NCBI GenBank assembly: GCA_937981985.1
Contig: CALJNB010000076.1
Span: 1 to 41,196, forward strand
Length of the DNA stretch: 41,196 nt
From: an uncultured bacterium
Lineage (GTDB): Bacteria > Myxococcota_A > Bradymonadia > Bradymonadales > Bradymonadaceae
Direction of reading: 5' to 3'
A program made the position numbers and the translations under genes. Under the pieces are notes generated by a model. It worked only from the letters and a program-made list of their open reading frames with translations, had not been told where the DNA came from and did no database searches. Below, one piece after another: positions 8,885-16,185 of the stretch. Numbering within the stretch: position 1 is the stretch's first letter; every line of letters starts with the position of its first letter.

Positions 8885-9237
8885 ATATTTTTGTCGAGTC
8901 CTTGGAGTTCATTGGCGCCCATGGCGTTTATGATCATGAACGAGATGAGGGTCGTAAGTTTTCTGTCGACCTCCTCGTCAAGGTTGAAGCGAAGGGCGAG
9001 GCCGCCGATGATATTGATGAAACGGTCGACTATAGAAAGTTAGCCGAAATCATTTTAGAAGTCGGTCATGGCGAATCGCTTTCACTCATCGAGACGATGG
9101 CAAGATTGATTATCGACTCTGTGATGCAACGTTTCAAAACGGTTACTTTTGCAACAGTCACCGTTCGGAAAAAAGCAACCGGTGTCCCCGGTGACCCTAA
9201 GTGGGTTGGAGTGAAAATTGAAAAGAAGAGGGCCTAA
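8881..9237 (+). CDS. folB: Dihydroneopterin aldolase
   Basis: FolB converts 7,8-dihydroneopterin to 6-hydroxymethyl-dihydropterin and glycolaldehyde in folate synthesis. The 118-residue product has the family's usual length and the motifs FIGAHGVYDHER (substrate-binding glutamate region), DETVDYRKLAEII and a C-terminal VTVRKKATGVPGD segment holding the catalytic lysine. I chose GTG 8881, which overlaps the secA stop by four bases (GTGA). The frame extends further upstream, but only inside secA. The next gene begins within its stop codon (TAATG). Confidence 0.92.
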   Translation: MNIFVESLEFIGAHGVYDHERDEGRKFSVDLLVKVEAKGEAADDIDETVDYRKLAEIILEVGHGESLSLIETMARLIIDSVMQRFKTVTFATVTVRKKATGVPGDPKWVGVKIEKKRA

Positions 9238-10202
9238 TGTTTGATGGATTACAAGGCACCGGTATTTACGTCGGCGCTATCTCAAAGATTCCCATCCGTT
9301 TTTCTATTTGGTTCTTTGTGATCTGTGGCCTTCTGATGGTCCAGAGCGCAACGGTAATCAACGGACTGATGTTTGTAATTGCCTTAACCGTCTCCATTCT
9401 AATTCATGAACTGGGGCACGCAATCCCGGCCAAGTATTGGAAATTATCACCCTCTATTTTATTACACGGCTTGGGCGGACTATGTTTTCATCAACCTGCC
9501 GATACCGATAATAAAGATTTAGTCATCGTACTTGCTGGGCCTCTTCTACAAATTTTTGTGGGTGCTCTGATGTTCGGTGCCGTTGCACTTAATTCAATCT
9601 ACGGTACGACCCCACATGTGGCGATCGCGGCGTTTACGCAGTCCTTTATATATATATCGATCATTTGGGGATTATTTAACCTGCTTGTCCCTTTCTATCC
9701 TTTGGACGGTGGGCAGACGATGCTGCTGATTTTGCGCCGCTTTATGAAGCCTGCAAAGGCTCGTGATTTGATGTTGAAGATTTCATTTACTGTCGCAATT
9801 CCGATGGTCATCGGCGCGCTCTATTTTGGGTTTTGGATTCTGGGTGCCTTCATTGCTTGGATGGCTTGGGATAATCTGAACGCTATCAAAGACGGACGAC
9901 AACTTATCGTCCGCGGTACCGGCCGCGCTCAAAAGAGTGCATATGTAACAGGAATGATGAAGGATGTTGAAAACGCATTTAAGGATGAGGATTACCGAGA
10001 GGCGGTTCGTCTGTGTCACGTTATTCGCGCTGGCGGAGAATCGATTCTTGAGAAGCAGCAAGAACGCATCTGGGAAATCCTTGTCGTTGCGAACGTTCGG
10101 CAAAGTGACTTCGATGAAGCGAGGGTGTGGCATCGTAAGGCTCCGAAGACGAAATTTGTGAATGATGCTTTCTCTTTAATTCCCCCTAAACTCAGTGAGT
10201 AG
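9237..10202 (+). CDS. Site-2 protease family (M50) membrane metalloprotease
   Basis: This 321-residue polytopic membrane protein carries the zinc-binding HELGH (H57, E58, H61) inside a hydrophobic helix. A second motif, NLLVPFYPLDGGQ, supplies D157 as third ligand. This is the diagnostic pair for M50 intramembrane proteases that release regulators by regulated intramembrane proteolysis. After about five or six helices the last ~85 residues are soluble and TPR-like in character. No PDZ domain is present, so it resembles the SpoIVFB/SREBP-like short class rather than RseP. The ATG overlaps the folB stop by one base, with AAGAAGAGGG upstream. The substrate cannot be inferred from the neighbours. 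Confidence 0.87.
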   Translation: MFDGLQGTGIYVGAISKIPIRFSIWFFVICGLLMVQSATVINGLMFVIALTVSILIHELGHAIPAKYWKLSPSILLHGLGGLCFHQPADTDNKDLVIVLAGPLLQIFVGALMFGAVALNSIYGTTPHVAIAAFTQSFIYISIIWGLFNLLVPFYPLDGGQTMLLILRRFMKPAKARDLMLKISFTVAIPMVIGALYFGFWILGAFIAWMAWDNLNAIKDGRQLIVRGTGRAQKSAYVTGMMKDVENAFKDEDYREAVRLCHVIRAGGESILEKQQERIWEILVVANVRQSDFDEARVWHRKAPKTKFVNDAFSLIPPKLSE

Positions 10203-10566
10203 CACTTCCCACTTTAGCGCGGTACGACCTAATTTGATTGTTTCTGATTTGGAACAATCTCTGAAGCTGTATCAAGATTTGCTTCATTTCAATATCGAAG
10301 CCATCATGGGGGAACCTCCCAATTTTGCTTTAATAGGGAAGGATGGCGTATCGATATCTTTGACCCAACATAGTGATGTTTATGATGTAGGCGATGCCGG
10401 AGTGAATATCTATATCGATGTAGTCGATGTTGAGGCCCTTTACGAATTTTGTAAATCTGCTGAGATTGAAATTGCTTATGACTTAAGTTCTCATCCTTGG
10501 GGTATGACTGATTTTACGATCGTTGATAGGGACGGTCATAAGATTGCCTTCGGTGAGAAGTCCTAA
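10195..10566 (+). CDS. VOC (glyoxalase/bleomycin-resistance-like) superfamily protein
   Basis: This 123-residue protein has the paired beta-alpha-beta-beta-beta pattern of the vicinal-oxygen-chelate fold. There is an N-terminal VSDLEQSLKLYQDLL helix and a C-terminal FTIVDRDGHKIAFGE strand. The usual first metal-binding histidine is replaced (PNLIVSD), so a binding or resistance-like role is as likely as catalysis. The start is GTG 10195, eight bases inside the end of the M50 gene, and no later Met gives a full domain. It closes the secA operon. No substrate can be assigned. Confidence 0.75.
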   Translation: MSSTSHFSAVRPNLIVSDLEQSLKLYQDLLHFNIEAIMGEPPNFALIGKDGVSISLTQHSDVYDVGDAGVNIYIDVVDVEALYEFCKSAEIEIAYDLSSHPWGMTDFTIVDRDGHKIAFGEKS

Positions 10567-10604
10567 ACTACTCGGCACAAATCCACGTCATTTGTTTGCG
10601 CCAA

Positions 10605-10631
10605 GTACGCGGCTCTCTTCGGAGCCGGTAC
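10605..10631. repeat. Stable hairpin between convergent gene ends
   Basis: Within the convergent gap 10567-10726, CGGCTC (10610-10615) pairs with GAGCCG (10622-10627) around a TCTTCG loop. Flanking GTAC on each side extends the stem across a single-base bulge. It has no U-tract on either strand, so it is not a classical terminator but may stabilise 3' ends. Nothing else in this gap stands out. Confidence 0.45.
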
Positions 10632-10726
10632 CTGAGTAAATTCCCGCTTGATTCATTTATAAGCTTTAGAAGAATGTAATCGCCTTAATCGCTAGATTCT
10701 TCGCGAAATAAGGGGTCATTTAATGA

Positions 10727-11803
10727 TCATGCAACCGTTACATCGTCACAAAGGTATACATCTTGAACCGCGTTAAGGATTTCAACGCCTTGCTCAAAAG
10801 GTTTTTGGAAGGCTTTGCGGCCAAGAATGAGTCCCATTCCGCCCGCTCTTTTGTTGATGACCGCTGTTTTGACCGAAGCTTGGAGATCGTTTTCGCCACT
10901 TGCGCCCCCTGATGAAATCAATCCGAAACGTCCCATATAGCAATTCGCTAACTGGTAGCGGGTAAGGTCGATTTCGTTTTCGGTAGTCATTTCTGAATAT
11001 ACTTTTGAGTTCGTTTTTCCGAAAGTTGAACCGTCGGCATTTTTAACGGCGTTGTATCCGCCGTTATTGGTCGGCATTTTTTGCTTAATGATATCGGCGC
11101 CAATAGTGACGCCAAGATGATTAGCCTGGCCGGTTAGATCCGCTGAGGTGTGATAATCAACACCGCCTGTTTTGAAAGCCGAGTTACGCGTGTAGCACCA
11201 AAGAATAGTTGCCATTCCCAAGTCGTGCGCGCGCGAGAATGCTTCTGCGACTTCAACGATTTGGCGATTTGAATCGGTCGACCCGAAATAAATCGTTGCA
11301 CCGACAGCCGTCGCCCCCAGTTCGAACGCCTGGTCAACGGAACCAAACATAAGCTGACGGTAGTCACTTGGGTGAGACAAGAATTCGTTGTGGTTGATCT
11401 TAACAACAAAGGGAATGCGGTGTGCATACTTTCTAGAAACCGCACCGAGGACACCGAATGTCGATGCCACCGCAGAACAACCGCCTTCAATCGCAAGCTT
11501 AACAATGTTTTCTGGGTCAAAGTACATCGGGTTGGGTGCAAATGAGGCACCGCCTGAATGTTCTATGCCTTGATCGACAGGCAGAATAGAGATGTACCCT
11601 GTGTCGCTTAGACGACCGTGTGAAAGCAGTCTTTGGATACTCGCCAAAACGCGAGGCGACCGATCGGTATCGTAATAAACACGTTCCACGATATCAGGCC
11701 CCGGCAGGTGTAAGTTCTCTTTCGGAATAGCAGTCGCCTTATAGTTAAGAAGCGCGTCGGCCTCACCACCTAAAATTTCACCGATACGATTAATGTCTGA
11801 CAT
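10727..11803 (-). CDS. fbaB: Class I fructose-bisphosphate aldolase, DhnA/FbaB type
   Basis: FbaB cleaves fructose-1,6-bisphosphate reversibly to two triose phosphates by a Schiff-base mechanism. The 358-residue protein closely follows E. coli FbaB along its whole length: [55 protein letters not shown] and [16 protein letters not shown]. The lysine in IGADIIKQK (about residue 240) is the probable Schiff-base residue. The frame extends to a TTG at 11821, but ATG 11803 has AAAGAGA at proper spacing and matches the family start. It lies 33 bases after ilvE and is probably co-transcribed. Confidence 0.95.
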   Translation of the reverse strand: MSDINRIGEILGGEADALLNYKATAIPKENLHLPGPDIVERVYYDTDRSPRVLASIQRLLSHGRLSDTGYISILPVDQGIEHSGGASFAPNPMYFDPENIVKLAIEGGCSAVASTFGVLGAVSRKYAHRIPFVVKINHNEFLSHPSDYRQLMFGSVDQAFELGATAVGATIYFGSTDSNRQIVEVAEAFSRAHDLGMATILWCYTRNSAFKTGGVDYHTSADLTGQANHLGVTIGADIIKQKMPTNNGGYNAVKNADGSTFGKTNSKVYSEMTTENEIDLTRYQLANCYMGRFGLISSGGASGENDLQASVKTAVINKRAGGMGLILGRKAFQKPFEQGVEILNAVQDVYLCDDVTVA

Positions 11804-11836
11804 AGCAAGTCTCTTTATCAAAATTAGTAAATAAGT

Positions 11837-12760
11837 TTAGTTTATATAGGTAAGCCATTCGTTAGGATCTTCTGCAGAACCTTTGACGAGATCAAAATAG
11901 GCGGCTTGTAATTTCTGAGTCATCGGTCCAGGCTTTCCTGTTCCGATAGTGCGATTATCGACTTCACGGATCGGCGTTATTTCTGCCGCCGTGCCAACCA
12001 CAAACATTTCATCGGCGGTGTAAAGCATATCTCGCGTGAAGCGCTGTTCTGAAATTTTATAATCAAAAGATTTCGCGAGGCTTAAGATCGTGTCGCGCGT
12101 AATCCCCCCCAAGATTGAACTTCCAAAAGGCGTGGTAAACATTTCTTGGTCACGAATAATGAAAATGTTTTCCCCAGACGCTTCAGACACATAACCTTCA
12201 GTATCCAACATGATCGCCTCTTGATAACCTTGGGCCATCACTTCGCGTTTGGCCAGTATGCTATTGACGTATTGGCCATTAATTTTACCTTTAACCATAG
12301 ACGTATTGACGTGGTGGCGATTGAAGCTGGAAATCTTCGCCCGAATCCCGTTTTTCAAACCCTCATCTCCAAGGTAGGCGCCCCACTTCCAGCAAATCAC
12401 CGAAAGACGAACATCATTAGATAAAGCAGCAAGGCCCATCTCGCCATCGCCCAAAAAGGCAACGGGTCGAATATAACAATCTTCAAAATTATTTTTTTGA
12501 ATGGTTTGAACGCAAGCGTTGCAAATCTCTTCTTGAGTGAAAGGAATTTTCATCGTCGCGATATGACACGAATCAAAAAGTCTTCGGATGTGTTCTTGAA
12601 GACGAAAAACGGCAGTGCGTCCGTCGCTTCTTTTATACGCGCGAATACCCTCAAAGGCACCCAAACCGTAGTGGAGGGTGTGCGTTAACACATGAATTTT
12701 TGCGTCCTTAAAAGGAACAAATTCTCCGTCCATCCAAATCAAATCTGATTCTATACTCAT
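11837..12760 (-). CDS. ilvE: Branched-chain amino acid aminotransferase
   Basis: This PLP-dependent class IV aminotransferase performs the last step of Leu, Ile and Val synthesis and the first of their breakdown. The 307-residue product shows HYGLGAFEGIRAY, a GKINGQY segment with K159 as the probable PLP lysine, EAIMLDTEGYVSEASGENIF, GITRDTI and GTAAEITPIREVD. I chose ATG 12760 (MSIESDLIWMDGE), which has GGA a few bases upstream; the frame runs 20 codons further without family similarity. It probably forms an operon with fbaB. Confidence 0.95.
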   Translation of the reverse strand: MSIESDLIWMDGEFVPFKDAKIHVLTHTLHYGLGAFEGIRAYKRSDGRTAVFRLQEHIRRLFDSCHIATMKIPFTQEEICNACVQTIQKNNFEDCYIRPVAFLGDGEMGLAALSNDVRLSVICWKWGAYLGDEGLKNGIRAKISSFNRHHVNTSMVKGKINGQYVNSILAKREVMAQGYQEAIMLDTEGYVSEASGENIFIIRDQEMFTTPFGSSILGGITRDTILSLAKSFDYKISEQRFTRDMLYTADEMFVVGTAAEITPIREVDNRTIGTGKPGPMTQKLQAAYFDLVKGSAEDPNEWLTYIN

Positions 12761-12827
12761 ACTAATTCCAGGTTTAAAATTTAACTTAAGTTCGTTACCA
12801 CGGCCCGCAGTAGTGCGCAAACCCGTG

Positions 12828-12842
12828 CTGGAATAATTCCAG
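12828..12842. repeat. 15-base palindrome upstream of ilvE
   Basis: CTGGAATAATTCCAG is a perfect inverted repeat apart from its central base, lying about 70 bases before the ilvE start and just after the Ig-repeat lipoprotein gene. It could be an operator for ilvE-fbaB. No companion site was found nearby. Confidence 0.35.
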
Positions 12843-12889
12843 TTGTAACCGAAAGAGTGGTTATTCCCGAATTTAGTGTGGGTTGTTTT

Positions 12890-14620
12890 TTAGTTGGTGA
12901 CCGTGATTACGGACGTACCGATGAAGCCTTCAGAAAATGCTGTGATGATGGCAGTCCCGGGGCCGACACGGGTAGCTAAACCCGTCGCAACGTCGACGCT
13001 GACTACCGACGCATCACTGGACGACCAAATTACCTGATCGACGGCTATATTACCCTGATTATCTAAAAGAATCGCTGTCAGCTGAATCGTCGGATTCGCC
13101 ATATCGAGTGTGGCGCTGGCTGGAGTGATTTCTACGGAGACCGGAGGTCCTGGGATGATCTCGATTGTGAACGTAGCCTCTATTCCCTCAGCATTAGCGC
13201 GAATTATGGTTGTGCCTAAATCCACACCTAAGATTAATCCGTTCGAATCAACCGTCGCAATCGTTGGGTCATCAGAGGTCCAAACAATCGTTCTCCCTGT
13301 AAGAGTATTATTTGCTGAATCACGAAGTTCAGCAGTAACCTGACGGGTTTCATTGTCGGAAACTTCATTTGCGATGGCACTCAGCGTAATCGTTGCAACG
13401 GCTGACGGGGTAATGGTCAACATGGCCGTAGCAGTGATTCCGTCTATTTCTACGACAATCGTCGTCATGCCAACGTCTAAAAGATTGACTTCACCCAAAC
13501 CACCGACAGTAGCAATGAGCGGATCTGTGGTTGACCAGGATACAGTCCTTCCGATGATCTCTTGGTCGGCCGCATCAAAGGCTTTCGCTGTGAGGATAAG
13601 GCTTTCGTCTTGAGAGACCGTAAAAGAGCCAGCCGGACCGATTTCAACACGATCCACGGGGACCACCGCGACCGTAATATCTGCTTTTGCGGTCTTCCCC
13701 TCAGCCTCAGCCGTAATCGTTATTACACCCGGTGCTACAGCGGTCACGAGTCCGTTCATATCAACCGTGGCAATTCTGTTGTCGCTGGTACTCCAAGTGA
13801 TCACTCGATTGGGTAGGTCTGAATCATCAGCACTTTTTGCGACAGCGGCAAGTTGAGTTGTATCACCGATGAAGATCGAGGCAGAAGTTGGCGTGAGCTC
13901 TACAGAATCAATGGGTTCGTTTTCAACGGTAACTTCAGCAAACCCCTGAACCGTATCTACTAATGCGATCACCTGAGCAATTCCAGGTGCCAGCGCCGTT
14001 ACCAGTCCATCTTGATCGACGGTGATAATATTTTCATTAGTTGTAGACCATGCAATTGTTCTATCTGTAATTGCATTCCCATTAGGCGCTAGAATCTGCG
14101 CAGTAAAGGGAGCCGTTTTATTCGTTGTAATCGTCGCGTTTTCTGGATTCATGATTATCTTATCAACGATTACCGGAACCACGACGACGTCTGCTTCTCC
14201 GGAAACCATTCCAGCGGTTGCAATAATTTTGGTCGTCCCAACTTTGACGCCCTTGACAACACCACTTTCATTGACGGTAGCGATGGTCGGATCCGCTGAG
14301 GTCCAAGTCAGCTGAGCCTCAACCGTATTGGCGTCTTTATCCGTTGCTGTTGCTGTGTAGGCTGATGAGGTGCCAATTGGAATCTCCAAAGAGATCGGCA
14401 AAATTTCGATACTCGTAATGGAGTCGAGCATATTATTCGTGTTATTCGTATTATTCGTATTATTATCAGACTTCAATACGCAGGTTTTGGTCGCACCGCA
14501 GATCTCATCAGAAAAACAATCAAGAGAGCTAACGCACTCTTCGTTAAAGGTTGGCGAACAAGCTGCGACCAGAGAGAGAGTGAAAAGACCAAAGAGAAGA
14601 AACATCGTGTCTCTAAGCAT
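12890..14620 (-). CDS. Surface lipoprotein with six bacterial Ig-like (Big_2) repeats
   Basis: This 576-residue protein has a lipobox (LVAAC, C21), a short four-Cys segment (residues ~28-47) and an Asn-Thr linker. It then has six repeats of ~85 residues to the end. Each repeat carries the Big_2 signature of a TWTSADPTIATV-like strand, a G(L/V)V turn and a VGTTxIxA strand. Such domains are beta-sandwiches that extend lipoproteins from the cell surface, often in adhesins or as scaffolds. There is no catalytic domain. The linker is encoded by 9-base DNA repeats. It is transcribed divergently from the CAP-domain lipoprotein gene. Confidence 0.88.
   Translation of the reverse strand: MLRDTMFLLFGLFTLSLVAACSPTFNEECVSSLDCFSDEICGATKTCVLKSDNNTNNTNNTNNMLDSITSIEILPISLEIPIGTSSAYTATATDKDANTVEAQLTWTSADPTIATVNESGVVKGVKVGTTKIIATAGMVSGEADVVVVPVIVDKIIMNPENATITTNKTAPFTAQILAPNGNAITDRTIAWSTTNENIITVDQDGLVTALAPGIAQVIALVDTVQGFAEVTVENEPIDSVELTPTSASIFIGDTTQLAAVAKSADDSDLPNRVITWSTSDNRIATVDMNGLVTAVAPGVITITAEAEGKTAKADITVAVVPVDRVEIGPAGSFTVSQDESLILTAKAFDAADQEIIGRTVSWSTTDPLIATVGGLGEVNLLDVGMTTIVVEIDGITATAMLTITPSAVATITLSAIANEVSDNETRQVTAELRDSANNTLTGRTIVWTSDDPTIATVDSNGLILGVDLGTTIIRANAEGIEATFTIEIIPGPPVSVEITPASATLDMANPTIQLTAILLDNQGNIAVDQVIWSSSDASVVSVDVATGLATRVGPGTAIITAFSEGFIGTSVITVTN
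14433..14464 (-). repeat. Tandem 9-base repeats encoding the Asn-Thr linker
   Basis: About three and a half copies of TTATTCGTA/G (plus strand) encode the Asn-Asn-Thr linker after the lipobox of the Ig-repeat protein. Because the unit is a multiple of three, slippage would change linker length without breaking the frame. Confidence 0.6.
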
Positions 14621-14808
14621 ATTTGTACCTATTAAATTGGGTTTATTTAAACCTACAATCTTGTGCGCTTTGGAGCAAGCTTAGGCTACAAATTAGGTTG
14701 CCAAGTCATGGCGAAACGATTTTGAACCTAAGACCAAGTTCTAAAAATTGTATTTTCAATCCCAAATTGTTAACTTGATCGTCTTTCTGGTCTTATCGTA
14801 GGTAAATT

Positions 14809-15699
14809 ATGCGAATAATCCTGAAGTTTGTGGCGTTAACATTCTTTTCTGCATGCGGGGGAGAATTAGAATTAACCAACTTGGCGAGTGAAAAAAATAC
14901 TACGATAAATATAACCACTGAAGAAGGTAACGATGTGGCTAGCAATTGCGGTGTCGATGAACTGATATGTCGTGGAACATGCACGAATATTCGGACAAAT
15001 CAAGACCATTGTGGGGCATGCGGAGACTCGTGCACCCAAGGCACCTGCGTGGATTCTCAGTGCGTTGATTCCTCCGGCGAAGTAATCGACGCGATGACTA
15101 ACAACAGTACGAATACGAATAACGCTACAAACACGACACACAACGAAACCATCGTTACGCCAAAACCCGATTGTTCTTTCGAAATTTGTGGCAGTGAGTG
15201 CATCGATACTTCCCGCAACGTCGACCATTGTGGAACGTGTAATAACGCGTGTGGCGGCGCCGTTTGTCAAAACGGTTCCTGCGCCTCTCTTGGAGAAGTT
15301 GAGGGTATTCTTGCCGCAACGAATCGCGTTCGCGCCGCAGGTACTAATTGCGGCGCTTATGGCCCCTTCGCCCCGACCAGCGCTCTTACCCTTGATCCTG
15401 AATTGAATAAAGCAGCACAGGTTCACGCTCAAGACATGGCCGATAACAGATTTTTTGATCACACCGGATCCGATGGCAGTAGTTTCGCAACACGAATTGG
15501 ACGAACTGCATTCTCAGGCCAACCGATCGGCGAAAACATCGCGGCTGGCGGCAGCCAACCTTCCGGAATTGTCGATCGTTGGGTAGATTCAGATGGCCAC
15601 TGTCGAAATTTAATGAATCCGCAAGCGTCAAAGCTCGGTGTAGGTTATAGCGTCGGTGGGCAATACGGAACGCTGTGGGTTCAGGTTTTCGCTAGATAA
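14809..15699 (+). CDS. Lipoprotein with Cys-rich repeats and a C-terminal CAP/SCP domain
   Basis: This 296-residue protein has a short signal peptide ending in FSAC (C16). It then has two copies of a Cys-rich module with the shared core DHCGxCxxxC (around residues 50-90 and 125-165), separated by an Asn/Thr linker. The last ~135 residues are a CAP/SCP (PR-1-like) domain, with HAQDMADNRFFDHTG, GENIAAG and the C-terminal GVGYSVGGQYGTLWVQVF. CAP domains are secreted and bind lipids or other ligands, and their function in bacteria is largely undefined. ATG 14809 follows AGGT. The 188-base gap to the divergent Ig-repeat gene should hold both promoters, but I see no strong sigma70 pair. Confidence 0.85.
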   Translation: MRIILKFVALTFFSACGGELELTNLASEKNTTINITTEEGNDVASNCGVDELICRGTCTNIRTNQDHCGACGDSCTQGTCVDSQCVDSSGEVIDAMTNNSTNTNNATNTTHNETIVTPKPDCSFEICGSECIDTSRNVDHCGTCNNACGGAVCQNGSCASLGEVEGILAATNRVRAAGTNCGAYGPFAPTSALTLDPELNKAAQVHAQDMADNRFFDHTGSDGSSFATRIGRTAFSGQPIGENIAAGGSQPSGIVDRWVDSDGHCRNLMNPQASKLGVGYSVGGQYGTLWVQVFAR

Positions 15700-15733
15700 A
15701 AGCGAACCTCCTCCTAGCGCGTTCCCTAACCGA

Positions 15734-15739
15734 AAGGAG
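15734..15739 (+). promoter_or_regulatory. Ribosome binding site selecting an ATT start codon
   Basis: AAGGAG lies five bases before ATT 15745. No ATG, GTG, TTG or CTG occurs in frame between the upstream stop (TAA 15727) and Met codon 15823, which is inside the conserved domain. This site therefore decides the start of the epimerase gene. Confidence 0.65.
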
Positions 15740-15744
15740 ACATC

Positions 15745-16152
15745 ATTTTTAATCGAATAGACCATATCGCTATCGCCGTTCGATCAATCGAACTCGCTTC
15801 ACCTTTATATACTGAAACCTTTGGGATGACTTTTGTGAGTTCCGAAGAGGTGCCAGAACAAGGCGTCAAAGTAGCGTTCTTTAAACTCGGCGAGTCGATG
15901 ATCGAATTACTAGAACCCCTCAATGAAAATACACCGGTCGCCAAATTTATCGAAAAACGTGGCGAAGGCGTTCACCATATTGCGCTAGGCTCGTCTTCGA
16001 TCGAGTCGGCTCGCGCGCAAGCCATCGCGAACGACATTCGTCTACTTAGCGATGCCCCAAAAATAGGCGCGGGCGGTAAATTGATTTCGTTTGCGCATCC
16101 CAAAGACACCGGCGGTGTTCTTTTCGAATTCACACAAAAAAAAGAAGGTTAA
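15745..16152 (+). CDS. mce: Methylmalonyl-CoA epimerase, probable ATT start
   Basis: This VOC-fold enzyme interconverts (R)- and (S)-methylmalonyl-CoA in propionate metabolism. From ATT 15745 the product is 135 residues, the family's usual length, and begins FNRIDHIAIAV after the initiator. This fits epimerases, where that His is a metal ligand. Further landmarks are GESMIELLEP, GEGVHHIALG (second ligand His), GAGGKLISFAHPKD and GGVLFEF (ligand Glu). Starting at the first Met in frame (in FGMTF) would remove the first metal ligand, so it is unlikely. Either AUU is used, as in infC and pcnB, or the base is a sequence error for ATG. The 3' end overlaps the terminator of the convergent Glt-like operon. 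Confidence 0.85.
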   Translation: MFNRIDHIAIAVRSIELASPLYTETFGMTFVSSEEVPEQGVKVAFFKLGESMIELLEPLNENTPVAKFIEKRGEGVHHIALGSSSIESARAQAIANDIRLLSDAPKIGAGGKLISFAHPKDTGGVLFEFTQKKEG

Positions 16153-16161
16153 AAAACCTTC
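16136..16161 (-). terminator. Intrinsic terminator of the Glt-like operon
   Basis: Read on the minus strand, a 7-bp perfect stem (GAAGGTT/AACCTTC, four-base loop) is followed by eight Ts. It lies 25 bases after the GltJ-like stop and overlaps the end of the convergent mce gene. Confidence 0.85.
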
Positions 16162-16185
16162 CATTAAGTACAAGTTGATGCGGAT

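Noticed and set aside
14433-14464. CRISPR-like or transposon-derived repeat.
   Set aside because: The 9-base units are contiguous and lie in frame inside a coding linker, with no spacers or flanking cas or transposase genes. No transposase, integrase or attachment site was seen anywhere in the window.
14872-15462. A 196-residue minus-strand frame opposite the CAP-domain gene.
   Set aside because: The plus strand has a full lipoprotein with recognised domains, and the opposite frame shows no coherent protein pattern.
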